Shown piece after piece: positions 24,501 through 36,628 of a DNA stretch of 64,000 bases. Below the pieces are notes generated by a model. It ran no database searches and was not told the origin of the DNA. It was given only the letters and a program-made list of their open reading frames with translations. The stretch lies in the NCBI RefSeq assembly GCF_003945595.2, contig NW_024104424.1, positions 821,528 through 885,527 on the forward strand, written 5' to 3'. The stretch's first letter is position 1. Every line of letters starts with the position of its first letter. The DNA comes from Pipra filicauda (taxonomy: Eukaryota > Chordata > Aves > Passeriformes > Pipridae). A program made the translations under genes and the position numbers.

Positions 24501-27500
24501 CCAGGGCACGGCCCAGGCATGTCTTACACTAATACCTCATAGGAATAGAGGAGAGGAGTCAGAGCCTTCAATTCTCTACTTCCTTTTCAGTCTTTTCAGT
24601 TTTCTATCCCTTCAGGCCTCTCCATAGCATCTAATAATTTCTTGATACCCGAGGGGATGTTTTTTATCCTTATTGATCATCGCTTTGCAGACTGTTCTAT
24701 GTGCTTTTGAACCTTACTTTGACAAAAGGGTTTTTTTAACCTCAGCATAGCAAACGTTTCATAATACCTTTCCTAGTGTTGTGTTTCATCTCAAATTCAC
24801 ATGAAAATTCCTTATTTTTATTCCTTGTAAAGTACAGAGTATGGCTGATTTCTTTCTTGCCTGTCAAAATTCACTTTTTAATCAGGTGGCCACCTTGAGC
24901 TCTATCTAACAAGACCATGGGCACATGGGTGTTTTGTGTCCCTCAGGCTGCCTGGAGTTCACCAGCTCTGTAAGGGACAGTAGGAACAGAAATGAGTAAA
25001 AATCCTGCGGTTTTCTAAAGCACAGTCTTATGATATTTTTATTTGATTTACGTCTTGCTGTTCTTTCCTGTTTTCTGAACATGATGTTCATTTTTCTAAC
25101 AGAGTCCTTGGACATCTTTAGGGTGGAAGTGAGTTCATAATTCTTCCAGTTTTGATCAGTTTCATTATTTTTCTTCTCGAGCTTATTTTTTTTTAGTCCA
25201 CTGTGCATTACTTCACATTTGTGAGCATTTCTTACAGATACAAAGCAGATGGAAAGTTTTTTTAACTCAAGCTGGAGAGTCAGAATCACTCCACCCACCT
25301 GCTGGCAAGTTGGTGAGGCTATGGTCTGAAAGGGCTTATTAGCTGTTGATTCATTTGTGTGGGGAAAAAATGTAACTTGAGTCATGCAACTGGAAATACT
25401 TTGTGTACAAATCTTAAATGGACTCATGAAATTTTATTTTTCATACTTTTTTCTTTCTTTTCTCTTTCATACTTTTTCACTTATATTTCTGATATAAATA
25501 TATATGTGATGGCTCTCAAGAGTTACAATGTATATTATAATTTTATGTATATCAATCTTACATGGCAATTAAAAAAAATATTAAAACATAGTGTGTGATT
25601 ACCAATATATTTAAAGCATTTCTGTATCCCAAAATGAATTAAGCCGTCAGAAGATAATGTGGTCTTGAGGTATAAGGGTAGTGATACAGAATTCAGGCAA
25701 CTCAAATGCTGTGGCAGCTTTCCTTTAGTTTCTATGTGTGTTCACATCTGTCATGTCAGTGGGATTGAAGGCATTTAGTCTTCATGAACCCCACTATAAA
25801 ACAGCAATAGCCCAGTTAATGCACAGCCTCTGCCAACAAAAAGCATTTGAAAAAAAACCTGAAAATTGTTTCTAATTCCAGCATGTGACTTTTAGAAATT
25901 CTGAATTTCTACCAGGCCTCTGATTGATTGCAAAACTGACACGGAATGTGCACCAAAAAAAACTCAACCTGTTCCTGTATTTGCTCTTGTTTCCATATAA
26001 GCTTTTGGTAAAGTCAAAGTCAGTGTCAAGTATTGCTGCTGTTGTTCTTTAAACTGCAAACACATATTTAGGAGAAGAGGAAAGAATTATATTGCCAAAA
26101 AGGGGGGAAAAGCACCTGAGAATTCAGGATATTTCTCTATTAAGTGTCTTTTTGTTTATTTCTAACTGTATTAATAGTTATGTCTAAATGCAGAATTGCA
26201 AGACTTTGTCTCATATATCAAATGCAGAAAATAAACAGCTGATAGTCTTCTGTGTAAAAAAAGATCATCATTTTTACAAGTTGCTCAGAGTTAACAGCTG
26301 GAGATTTCGTTACTTTCTTTGGATTTTCATGGAAAATGCTGCTTATTTCGCATTGCAGATTGAGGATCTCAGAGGCAGGAGATTTTAATGGGGCATTTAT
26401 CGTTCAGTTCTTTAATTCTCAGTTCATATCTGAGCCCAAGTATCTGACATGCAATGTCATTGACACATCTTACTGCTTATGTGGAGTTCTGTAAAATCAT
26501 CTGATGCTTTTTGTCCACTTATCAATAAGCTATAGGTAGTGTCACTTCAAATTTTGTGAACAGTTCTCAGTTTGGAAACACAAGTATGAATCGTTCTGCA
26601 AAATCTGTTGGGCCTCATTTTATTCTGGAAAATGTCAAAACTTCATCTATTTCAAAGGCAGCTTCCTTACTGGGGCTTTTAAAAATGATTATTTTGTTTA
26701 GCTAACTTCTCTATCTCTCTGGAAATTTAAATTACCTTTCTCACAGGAGAATTAATTAGCAAGTTTGCCACAAATCTTTGAAGATGAAGGTGTTACAGGC
26801 TAACCAGGAGTTGTTAATAGGATTCAACATCTGTTTCTTCTGGCATGGAGCTGCCTTTAGTATGGAATCCATGGAAAAGACTTGTTCAGTAAAGGCAGAA
26901 AGCTTCAGTAAAGCCATTTGATTCCATTGAATCAACCAACCAAACTGCTATCCAGTCAGTCTTTAGATTTAACATGCTTTCAGAGCATTAAAAATCTGAT
27001 TCCCGTGTTCCTAAGTTTAGAAACTTCTGAAGCAAAGTTTAATTTGTTGTGTGTTGCAAAATGTAGGATTTATGAACAGACATACAAATGGAAAAACTGA
27101 CTAAAAATAGGGAAATCAACCCAGATTTTTATAGAAATAATGCTGCTTATAAAAAAAAAAAATTAGGATTACATTTATGCTAATTTCAAAGTGGAGATCA
27201 TGATGGATGTTAACTATGCACCTTTTCTATGCATAGAACTGAAATAAAATTTAACCCCAAATTTCTTCTTTTACCAGAATGAGGTACCTCAACAAGTTCA
27301 ATGGGGTTATTCTTGATTTACAATAATGAATATGCAGCTTGATCTTACTCTTCGTGTTTATGACAGTTGAAGTACATGGATAAAAACTCTTAAGATTTTA
27401 TTGAGGACTCAGGAACTGAAGCTTATAAAATGTGTAGTTGCCTCCTTAAACTTCGATCAGAGGCCTAAAACTGTATATCCCATACTGTTATTCAAATTTC

Positions 27501-29254
27501 ACATCTTCCATTCATTTCCAAGTTCCAGTTCTGCGATGAGGAAGCAGCAAATCTGACTATGGAAATAATAAAAAATTGATCTATGAGCATTTATGTGGGT
27601 TTTCTTTAATCCAAAAAAATACATCTTTTTTTAGTAATTCATGACACTAGGTAACTGAATTGGGGGGGGAAAAAAGACATTATTTCTGGATTGTATTGCA
27701 GCATTACAGGCAGATTTGGGGTCAGATTTCTTAGAAGTTCTCCATTTAAAATTCAAGTATTACTACTGTTGTTACAGCTAAGGTTAGAAAAACCAGAAAG
27801 TCACTTATTTTCAGAAAAAGCACAGTTGAAATTCTTCTCACGGAGCCCAGAAAATTTAGGGGGTCAGGGTCAGTTACTCTTCCTGATGAAAACACAAGTG
27901 TTCAAAAATGTGTATGAATAATTAATTCCTCATACCTTCTTTGATGTGTTAGCAAGTTGTTTACAACCCTACCTTGATTTTATGGAATTTGATGTGTTGT
28001 TTGGATTATTTGCTGGAGTGATTTCCTTGAGCAGTCTTTAGATGACCTGTGATTTGGATGTAATTGATTGCAAGTGTTCACTGCTAAACGTGTCATTGTG
28101 TTGCTCTGCTGGTGTCATTCTCCAGCATCTAGGGGCAGTGTTTGCAATTTAAAATTCGTAGTTTTCGTCTCACAAAGTTTGTTTCCACTTAAAATGGAAA
28201 TGATTCAGTGAAACACACTGGTATTCTAGCTTGGTGGGATATTTATGAAAATCAAACTCAAAAAGGAGGAGTGAACAGGCCAAATAAAAAATTCAGGCTG
28301 CTCCTTTATGCAACATAATTCAAGACCTGTTTTTACAAAAATATTTGCAAAAAAATGTCTATTTGTATTGGCTGAACATTCCCTTTTTTCGTCATTCAGG
28401 TCAAATGGCTTCAGATGCTTGACATATATTGCTGACCTGCTGTAATTTTGTTTGTTTGTTTCTCCCTGTTAGGAACTTCCAGGATGAGGGGCTGAAGGAA
28501 GGAGATTTCAGTTTTACTTGGAAGGTTTCAGAGAGGGTTTAGGCTTTGTGGTTGTCAGGATGTCTGGGTTCGGCCAAACGCTGTGTAGAGCAAGAGTATG
28601 TGCAAATTTTAAGCTTCGTTTAAAATCCAGCAACAATATAATCTCTATCCTAAACCAGACTGCTTACTCTGAAAGAATTCAAGTAATGTAAGCCTACAAC
28701 ACTAGCTCTCTCTCTCTGAAGCCTGCTAAACATAAAATAGTGAATTCATGGAGGGGGAAAAAAAGCTTTCACTACAAATCACAAAGGAAAATGGAAGAAG
28801 AAGTAAATTATACTCCTTAGTGTCTAAACATAGTTTGATTGTGCAGGGAATCCAGGAATCAGACTGAGGGGATTTTTAGGGACTTCGTTTAGCAGCCAGA
28901 GACAGAAACGCCCTGTTTTCACCTGATTTTCCCAGCAATCATTAATATCATGCCTGGGGCAGACACGAATCACCCATTGTTCCTTCAAAGTTAGGAGTTG
29001 CCGGGGCTCACAGTTAACAGGGACAGTAAAACATCTATTTGCAGTTTCACACTTCTAATTTGACTCCACTGGAGAAAGTCAGGCAGGATTTTACAGCAGA
29101 CCAAGTTGGGTATATTTGAATGTATAATTTAAATAGTAATTCAGCTGGATCAACAGGTGGCCTTGTTGTGAGGGATTGCTATTTATTGTGATTGTGAGGG
29201 ATTTTGTTCTGCTGTTCTCAGCTCTCTGTGCTGTGTTTACAACACGGAGCCCTC

Positions 29255-29276
29255 GTTAGGCAGTTAGGCAGTTAGG
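29255..29276. repeat. Short tandem repeat, gttaggca unit
   Basis: GTTAGG occurs three times, separated by CA (8-bp period). The unit is only superficially telomere-like, since its period is 8, not 6. Confidence 0.65.
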
Positions 29277-30623
29277 AGTTTATGGCAATTCCGTACTGGA
29301 AATGCTGGAAAAAGAACTTGCCTGATGCCACTCATTCTGTAGCAGAAGTCTGTAGAAATTTACAGCACAGCCAAATGTGAGATATAAGGGCAAGTCATTC
29401 ACACCAAAGAGCCAGAAAAGCATTTTAAGAGCTCTATGAGGCATTTTTCTCTCCCTCTTCTGAAGACCCTATAGACTGTTCTAACAGTAATGACTTATTG
29501 CTGGTAAGGGTCTGTCAGTCAGCTACACATACCAGGAAATGGCCATGTGCCTGTATTTCTGTACCTTTAAAATAAATTTCATAGCTTAGGCTATATTATG
29601 AGAAAAAGAAAAGCATTTCAGCAATGTGCTGATATTTTTTTGCCTGCAGTGGTTTGGTGTTGGGAAAAATTAAATTAAGGAGCATTGATACACCCAGGCA
29701 TAAGATTTATTACCCCACCATGATGCTGGAAAGATATAAGCCCCTTAAATAGCATGTTCTGAGGGGCAGTAAAAGGAGTAGGGAAGACTGAAGGACTGAC
29801 CTATGGGGCAGTTGTTATTTGTTCATTATTCTAGAGGAAGCTGTGGTAAATTCTTTTTACCAACAGGCAACGTGGAGCTAGAAAACAAGAAATCCAGAAT
29901 GACATTTAGAGAGGTGTATCATCATTGTTTTCTCCTTTGGTTATTTGTATTACCCCTCTTCATTTCTCCAGCTCTCCTTTTACTCCAAAGAGTAGTGACA
30001 ACCTTGTTATTTGGAGAGTGTACAAGCATCATATGAAGGCCCTTGGGAAAAGCAAATGTGCCACCCTAAGAGTTGAATTGTATTTTTAGGGACCAAGTTA
30101 CATATTCTGCTAAGAATACCGTAAAAATGGGCATGAAGAAGTGGAACTTCAAAGACTATTATCTTTAAGGTCCAGGGATAATCAAGTAAACATAATAGCT
30201 CTAATTCTCCTTGGCATGTCATTTATTTCCTAGTCTCCTGTTGATACACACATATGATTCTGATTGCTGTAGAAGATAAAACTAAAATTTGCTTTCCATG
30301 CCACCTGTTGTTTTTGGAACTATTTTTCTCTTGAGATAGGAGATGGCCTTCTTGTTAGACCCGAATTCTGTGCCTCAGCTTGCCATAATCATAAAGCCCA
30401 TAGTGTGTTCAAACGAGGCTCACAGGTTTGCTCCCTCACAGGGAGCAATTTAACTTTACAAAATCAGCTTTTAATTACCTAAAATTTGCCACAGGAAATT
30501 ACTTTATGTTTTTTTAAATGCTTTCCCCCTTAAAAGAAATGGACTGTGGAAGGGAAAGTCCAGATTAAAAAACTGAAGGTTGGTTGTGTTGTTTGGAGGA
30601 AGAGATGGAAAGAGAGGGGCTCC

Positions 30624-30651
30624 TACAATACAAAGTGGATACAATACAAAG
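30624..30651. repeat. Direct repeat, 12 bp, 16-bp period
   Basis: TACAATACAAAG occurs at 30624-30635 and again at 30640-30651 with four bases between the copies. It is a minor local duplication in intron 15. Confidence 0.65.
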
Positions 30652-32352
30652 ATTGTATGTGGACAACTCCTCTGTGTATTTGCAGAAATACCACCCTTCG
30701 TGCAGGAGAAGTGGCAGGACATTTTTGTTTTCTTTGTCTTAATTCCTGGATTTTACAAGTTAGTGTATATCTCTTTCTTGCCAGGCAGCAGCCAACCAGA
30801 GATGACATTTTCATGCTTTATCAGGAAGGGCTCTAATTATGTTTTCGGTGATCTTTGTTGTTACCAGATAGTGCAGCAAAAGTTTCCCTGTGCTGTGACA
30901 AAAAGCTGTGCTAATGATAATAAACTATGGTTCTCCTCACTACTGCTGATGGTTCAAAGGTTAATTTCAACTGTTAAAGTAATGGGCACATCCAAAGAAA
31001 GCTTTCAGCAATAGGGCATTTTGTAACTGGCATCTCACTGTTAAATTTGTCTCTCTAACCTGAGTCTTGCTGACATTTTTTTGAGGGCAGCACATGTCAG
31101 TAAATACAACTGTGTAGACAGGCACACAGGATGAACAGGATAGAAAGTCTTTCCATGGCTGTTGAAAGATGACATGATAGGGTATATCATAGTCAAAGTG
31201 ACAAAGTAAAAAGAGTTTAAAAAAAGGGGAGAGAAGAAAAGATTTAGAGAAATGTTCTATTTCACTTCCCCTGAGCAAACATGTAATTTCCATGATTTCT
31301 TTTTAATGGCTCTCTTCTGAAACTGGTAGGTACTGATTTATGAAAAGCTGTAAAAGATCAGGTGGAACCCTGCAGGACGTCGTTTACAGCTGCACGGATT
31401 GCAACCCGTCTAATTTGTCTAGTAAAGTGTGAGCTCATGGCGCACATCACCCAGACCATAAATTTCATGTTCAGACCTTCTGTCTTGGGGCTGGGTCAGG
31501 GGGAAAAACCTGCCAGTGCGTGCAGATGCTCTGAAAGCCCAGCTTTCCCTTGGTGCGTGTGAGGAGACATCACAGACTCTTCGTAGCAAGGCAAATTCCT
31601 GTTCATTGATAAACAGTCCAGATGTCCTCTCTGAGGAGGAAAGTAACTAATTTTTGTTTGGATTCCTACAAGAAGAAAAATGATACTTTACAGTGCTGGT
31701 TATTCTGAGGTCACTTGCATTAAAATTAGGTCATATTTTTTTGTCACGATGATACTTTGATCCAAGCAATAAACATAAAAGCTCATTTGGGCCATTCTTA
31801 ATTCCTAATCCTAGAGACCTGTTCTATTTCAACTTGTTTATACTTTTTTTTTCATTAGTGATTCTTGAGTCAGACCTTGTTTTATTAGACTTAAGTTAAA
31901 AAAGCATACTAGGCTGGGAAACAAAAAAAATCCATGCTTTATCATTAAGAACACTTCATAAATACTCTTAATTAATGTCTTGGGATTCCAGACAGTATAC
32001 TCAGAAAACTATAAATAAAAAGCATTAGCTCTTCGTGGGACAAACAGTAGTCAATAAAATGCAGGCCTTATAGCTACTGATTAAAATTATCTTGGGCATG
32101 ATTATCAAGCCTGAGCCTTTAACTGGAGGATGTTTAAAGCTGGGTATCAGGGAGGTGTCTAAGATATGGTTTTAGCATGAGAACGGTACATGAAGTGTGC
32201 TGCCTCTTCTGATCTCAGCTCAGTCTTCGTGTCAGTGCAGATATGCTGTGCTTTCTCTTCTTTAATGTTTTGAGGGCAGGGCAGGTTTCTGGTGTCTTCT
32301 GTTGCTTTTTTTGTGTGTTTCTTACTGATTTCTTCATTGTTGTCTCTAGTAG

Positions 32353-32401
32353 AGAACTTGGATACAAATTATGGCAGTTCAGAACTTGGATACAAATTAT
32401 G
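32353..32401. repeat. Perfect 21-bp direct repeat, 28-bp period
   Basis: AGAACTTGGATACAAATTAT plus a following G occurs at 32353-32373 and identically at 32381-32401, separated by GCAGTTC. Perfect identity in otherwise diverged intron DNA suggests a recent tandem duplication or a local assembly duplication. It lies about 720 bp before the exon 16 acceptor. Confidence 0.8.
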
Positions 32402-33121
32402 AGCATCACATTAATTTCAAAGGCAGAGGATGATTTGGTTCACTTCTAAATTATTTGTACGATATCCCTGTGGAAGTTTCAGTCTCAGAGTGAGCATCAG
32501 CTTTAAACTAGGCATGGCAATTGCATTTTACATTTGACTGAGTGTATTTTATAACAAACCTCCTTATTTCTGCCCCTGTGCACTGCAGAGTGCAAGTCTC
32601 GTGCCATTACATTTGTCTCACACATTCACTTAACATTTGATTTTTAGACTTGGTACTATTTTTTTAAAGCCACTAGTGTTTTACTATTTGGGCTTCTAAC
32701 TTAGTAGCAGCATTTAGGATTTTTCAGTGGGCTGCAATATTCTGAATATTTGATATGAGTAAATTCTACCAACATGGTTGACTTGGAGCCTAGAGTGTGC
32801 ATCGTTTGTCTGTTGCTTTGGACTAAGTGAATCACACATATATAATCTAAGTCTTGTCTTTGTTAATGCTTTGTTTAAATGAGCATTTAATGAATTGGTG
32901 ATGCTTCAGGCATGAGAAGCTGGTGCTCTTAAGCATGATTATGACACAGGGTTTGTCAGAGCTGCTAGCATCAGTACAGTTCATTTGTAGCTTCCACAGA
33001 TGAATAGCAAAGCCACATACAGCCTGCAAGCTCTTGTTTAGATCTAAGTTTAGATACAAAATAAATCTGTATGTATCCCTGCTCCCTAAGTTTCATTTCA
33101 TTCTTTTTTTATTTATTTCAG

Positions 33122-33277
33122 GCCATCAAATCTTCTCCTGGACCAAAGCAATATTGACATTTCAGCCTTCCGTACGACGGGGGATTGGCTCAATGGTTTT
33201 CGGACAGGGCAGTGCAAGGACATTTTCACGGGGGTGGAGTACAGTTCCTGTGACACAATAGCCAAGATTTCTACAGA
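33122..33277 (+). CDS. EPHA3: EPHA3 exon 16: linker and first part of SAM domain
   Basis: This 156-bp exon has one base completing Arg, 51 codons, and two bases of an Asp codon. It encodes PSNLLLDQSNIDISAF, then the SAM domain start RTTGDWLNGFRTGQCKDIF and TGVEYSSCDTIAKIST. SAM domains mediate receptor clustering and adaptor binding in the cytoplasm. The GFRTGQCKDIF stretch differs from the human GVWTAHCKEIF and agrees with my recollection of chicken EPHA3 (CEK4), which supports a bird. The acceptor is TTATTTCAG and the donor GTAAGT. The 156-bp size is the Eph standard. An unspliced reading would give TEstop; splicing gives T-D-D. Confidence 0.95.
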
Positions 33278-34680
33278 GTAAGTTGGAATGGGCTGTGGCT
33301 CTCCATCATCTGTTTTGGCTGAAGGTACAAGTTTAAAACATAAGCATAAGAGTAGCGTTTTTATACAGTTACCAATTGTTAGCTAAAATGTTCTTGCATT
33401 TAAAGATACAAAAGCAAATTATTGTAGTTCACTACACCTGCAGGAAACCTGTGCAAATGCCATGGTCCTATAGCTTTTTCTCAATAAAGACAAGGAAATT
33501 CCCTCTTTCTTTTGATACAGTAGCACATAAATCATCTGGTAACCAGCATCACTTTATTTTACTCACAGTTTAGGAGTTTCTCTCTTGATTTTTTATATTC
33601 TGCCTTTTATATGAGCGTTTCTTCACAGCTGGCACATGTGCCAATCTTTTCCTTTATTGCCCATCCCATATTCCATCAAACCATGTGAGACAGTTTTCAC
33701 TCTCTGTTTTCCTCCTGAATGTTAATAATCATTCAGGGGCTGAACTCCCTCCTGCCTCCAGTTTTGACATTTAAACATGATGATACAGTTGGAAGTTTAC
33801 AACTGGCAATGTTATTACATTTGAAATGCAATCCACCTTTGTTCTAGTGATAAGGGGGAGTAGGGTATTATTCTTTCTGCACCTGAAAATGCATCAAGTA
33901 TTGATGTTAAGGCCAAATGAAATCTTAATTCCTTGCTGGGCTAGCTGGATACACAAGTTATGAGGAAGTAAGCAGCTGTGGTACCAACAATTAAACACAT
34001 CAATGCCGTTAATTACTGTATTATTGCAACTATAAAAAGGGTGCTAATGGCTTTTTATAACAATTACCCTTTGGGGACAGTGCAGAAATCCTCTAGGAAT
34101 GCCCAATTTCCTGTGAGCCGCTGGTTAATTGGCCCTTTACAAGTGTGAAACCGCTTTGTGTTGTACAAGGTACAATGAGACTGGACCTTCTGGACAAAGA
34201 ATAGGTGAAAGACAGGGTGGACACTGGAAGCTTAGCCATGTAGCCCTACGTCTTAATGGTGATAGCAGAGTTCAGAGGAACATTCAGAGGGCTCAGAATA
34301 TAATGGAAAATGTCAGCAGTGCCCAGGAAAAGCAATCAGGTTGACGGGGATGGAGGTGTTAGAGAGGCTGGCCCAGGAGTGAACCCTTTGCCCCAAAATC
34401 CCAATGCTTGTATTACTGGAGAACACTATTTCATTGTCTTCTCCTCCAGGTAAGCAAACACAACAAGGCTAAATGAGGTTTCACTCTTTTTTTGTGTCCC
34501 CCTTGTATTTTCATACAGTGGCTCAGTATTTTTCACAACAGGTGCTTGTGTTTCAGCAAAATGACTGTACCTGGAGGCTCCTCCAGTGCAAAATGAGCAA
34601 CTTGATTGCTGTTTGCTCAGATCAGTGCTGGGAAACAGAGACAGTATTTCACTCACAATAAGTCTTCTCTTTTTTTCCAG
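33278..34680 (+). other. EPHA3: EPHA3 intron 16
   Basis: This phase-2 intron of about 1.4 kb runs from donor GTAAGT to acceptor TTTTTTCCAG. The segment near 33990-34140 is rich in homeodomain-like TAAT cores and looks less repeat-like than its surroundings; see the findings. No gene or mobile element was recognised. Confidence 0.85.
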
Positions 34681-34786
34681 TGATGTGAAGAAAGTTGGAG
34701 TTACAGTTGTGGGGCCTCAAAAGAAGGTCGTTAGCAGTATCAAAGCTCTAGAAACTCACACAAAGAACAGCCCTGTTCCTGTGTAA
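34681..34786 (+). CDS. EPHA3: EPHA3 exon 17: end of SAM and PDZ-binding tail
   Basis: This is the final coding block. One base completes Asp, followed by 34 codons and the stop TAA (34784-34786). It encodes DVKKVGVTVVGPQKKVVSSI, the last SAM helices, and then KALETHTKNSPVPV. The end PVPV is a hydrophobic-X-hydrophobic (class II) PDZ-binding motif and is characteristic of EPHA3 among the Eph receptors I can recall; human EPHA3 ends KNGPVPV. Counting all exons from here backward gives residue 983 for the final Val if the protein has the usual EPHA3 length, and the catalytic positions then fall where the human numbering puts them. The acceptor is a strong poly-T tract ending CCAG. Confidence 0.96.
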
Positions 34787-35352
34787 GGTACCAAAATGAT
34801 GTTGCTCAGGAGAGAAAAACAGAGAAAAGTTGCATCACTGGTCAAAAGTGATGGCTGATAAACGGCAGAATTTAAAGGAGCTCTTTGCAACAGCTTTGGA
34901 AACGTAATGGTTGAGATTTCAAACCCACTGAGACACTCAAGTATTGAGTATAAATGCCTTAAAAATAGGAGCAAACTCGTTTTCTGTCTGTCAATCCTAA
35001 AGGGTGGGTGCTCTTGACTGACTGTTAATGCAGACGACAATTTCAAAAGAAAAAAATTGTTAAAAAATTCTACCAAGTAAAAATCAGTCTTACTAAAACC
35101 TAGAGCCATTTGAATTTTAAGTGACTGAATAACACAAAAAGCAAACATGGACATAAAAGCTGTGTATTTGATCTATACAGCAAACAAGAAGAAAGAAAGA
35201 CTTGCAGTATTTTTATACAGAAGAGATCTGTAACAGGTATTTTATTTCTTTAGAAGCAAGGAAAATAGAGGACTATACCTCACAACCTGCCTGGCCATAT
35301 TTACTATAATGTCATTGTAACATGCTATTTCAGCTTCAGGAAGGAACACAGA

Positions 35353-35358
35353 AATAAA
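35353..35358 (+). terminator. EPHA3: Possible proximal poly(A) signal (AATAAA)
   Basis: A canonical AATAAA lies about 570 bp after the stop codon, followed by TTTGTAGTGACTTTGAGT, a T/G-rich stretch of the kind that serves as a downstream element. If used, it would give a short 3' UTR lacking both AU-rich nonamers and the Pumilio site. Confidence 0.4.
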
Positions 35359-35461
35359 GTTTGTAGTGACTTTGAGTTAGTTGACAAAAGATTTTCACCA
35401 TTATGTTACCTTGCCTAACTGTGTTCATTTAAATAGAAACAAGTCTTAATTTTTAATAGGC

Positions 35462-35470
35462 TTATTTATT
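35462..35470 (+). promoter_or_regulatory. EPHA3: AU-rich element nonamer in 3' UTR
   Basis: TTATTTATT matches the UUAUUUAUU core of AU-rich mRNA-decay elements bound by TTP/ZFP36 and related proteins. It lies in the 3' UTR between the proximal and distal poly(A) signals. Such nonamers occur by chance in AT-rich DNA, so function is inferred. Confidence 0.4.
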
Positions 35471-36622
35471 TTCTTTGGGTTTTGGTTGGGGTTTTTTTTC
35501 CATTATTGTTTATATTTATGCTTAAATACCTTAACCTGGCTGTATTATTGCCAAGTGCCAAATGTTTTCAAAACTTCATTGGTTCAACCTGAGAAATTGT
35601 CTGAGGGTTAATTACTAGATAATTTTATACTCATAATGCATGAAATACAGAAGGAAAGAAAGATGGTCTTTTTTCCAGCTCTGACAGTAGACAAAGCATG
35701 TGGACTTGTTGGGATTTCTTCCATTTACCGTGAGTGGTATTTTAAGCCAGGCTTGAGTTTTGCCACTTGTGTGTATCAATCTCTAGATCAGTATCTGCCC
35801 CACTCAGGCACATCTCACTTCCCAAAAGCCTGTTTTCATGCATTAATAAGGACCCTTATTCTTAGGTTGTATTCAGGTGTATCTGCCTAGAAAATATAAA
35901 AAAAGAGCCAGGATTGTTGCATCGTGCATTAGCTGATGATGCTTTTTGAGTTCACTGGGAGATATTCCATCCGGAAGGCTCTGCTCCCAGTTCTGGGAAC
36001 TAGGAGGTGTTACTACAGCCACGGAGAGTTATGCTGAGGTGATGACTTGCAGCCAGGGTGGAGTAGATTGTTTAAAAGGATGACTCAAACTGTGAAGTGG
36101 GGCTTTGGATTGTAATTTTACATACATCTGATCTAGAACACCCCTGTCCACGTGCTGCCATCCTGTAGGGGACCTGAATTTTTGGCACAGGCCCCTTGGG
36201 CACCTGTTCCTTGAAAGAAAGCAGGAAGGAGCCTGTCTTTAGGAGAGCATTCACATCTCTCAGTGGAAAGAGGAAATTGGGAGGTGGGATGTGAGAGGCC
36301 TCCCCCATCTTCAGCATCTTCCACGTAGCTTCCCAACTCCTAAGCTTAGGGAATAATTAGTTTCTCGGGTTTGTGGGGCTGAAATTGTTCTTTCTGGGTC
36401 CAGGACTTATGAAACATAGAGACACAACATTTAGCAGACATTACTAAACAGAAGCAGAATTAGGGACTTCCTCATGAGTGCTGGCAGTAAGCAAACTGTA
36501 AAGGACTGGATTTGAAACACGCTCGCAGGATAATAATTAGGAATACTCTCTGAAAGAAAAATGAATAGACTTTAAAGCAAGTTGAAATTTAAAAAGAAAA
36601 AAGAAAAATGGAAGGAAATTAA

Positions 36623-36628
36623 AATAAA
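36623..36628 (+). terminator. EPHA3: Possible internal poly(A) signal (AATAAA)
   Basis: A canonical hexamer sits in an A-rich stretch about 1.8 kb after the stop codon. The A-rich surroundings make internal priming in cDNA likely, so apparent ends here should be treated with caution. Confidence 0.3.

Larger units (their letters stand above)
21587..33121 (+). other. EPHA3: EPHA3 intron 15 (largest in the window)
   Basis: This phase-2 intron of about 11.5 kb separates the kinase exons from the SAM exons. It runs from a weak donor GTGACA to acceptor TTATTTCAG. It holds a gttaggca x3 microrepeat (29255-29276), a 16-bp-period duplication (30624-30651) and a perfect 21-bp direct repeat (32353-32401). 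The longest open frames (149, 173 and 144 codons) show no family resemblance, and those near 30.6 kb overlap frames on the opposite strand. I see no nested gene. Confidence 0.85.

Noticed and set aside
29255..29276. Interstitial telomere repeat
   Set aside because: The unit is 8 bp (gttaggca), not TTAGGG, and only three copies are present.
30546..31014. Overlapping 96- and 144-codon frames on the plus strand in intron 15
   Set aside because: Two frames of the same stretch are open, another is open on the minus strand, and none resembles a protein family, so this is a stop-poor patch.
3832..34786. EPHA5 or EPHA7 instead of EPHA3
   Set aside because: The SAM linker PSNLLLDQSN and the C-terminus KNSPVPV fit EPHA3; EPHA7 ends in a GIQV-type tail and differs in the kinase C-lobe. 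The joined length also lands exactly on EPHA3 residue numbering.
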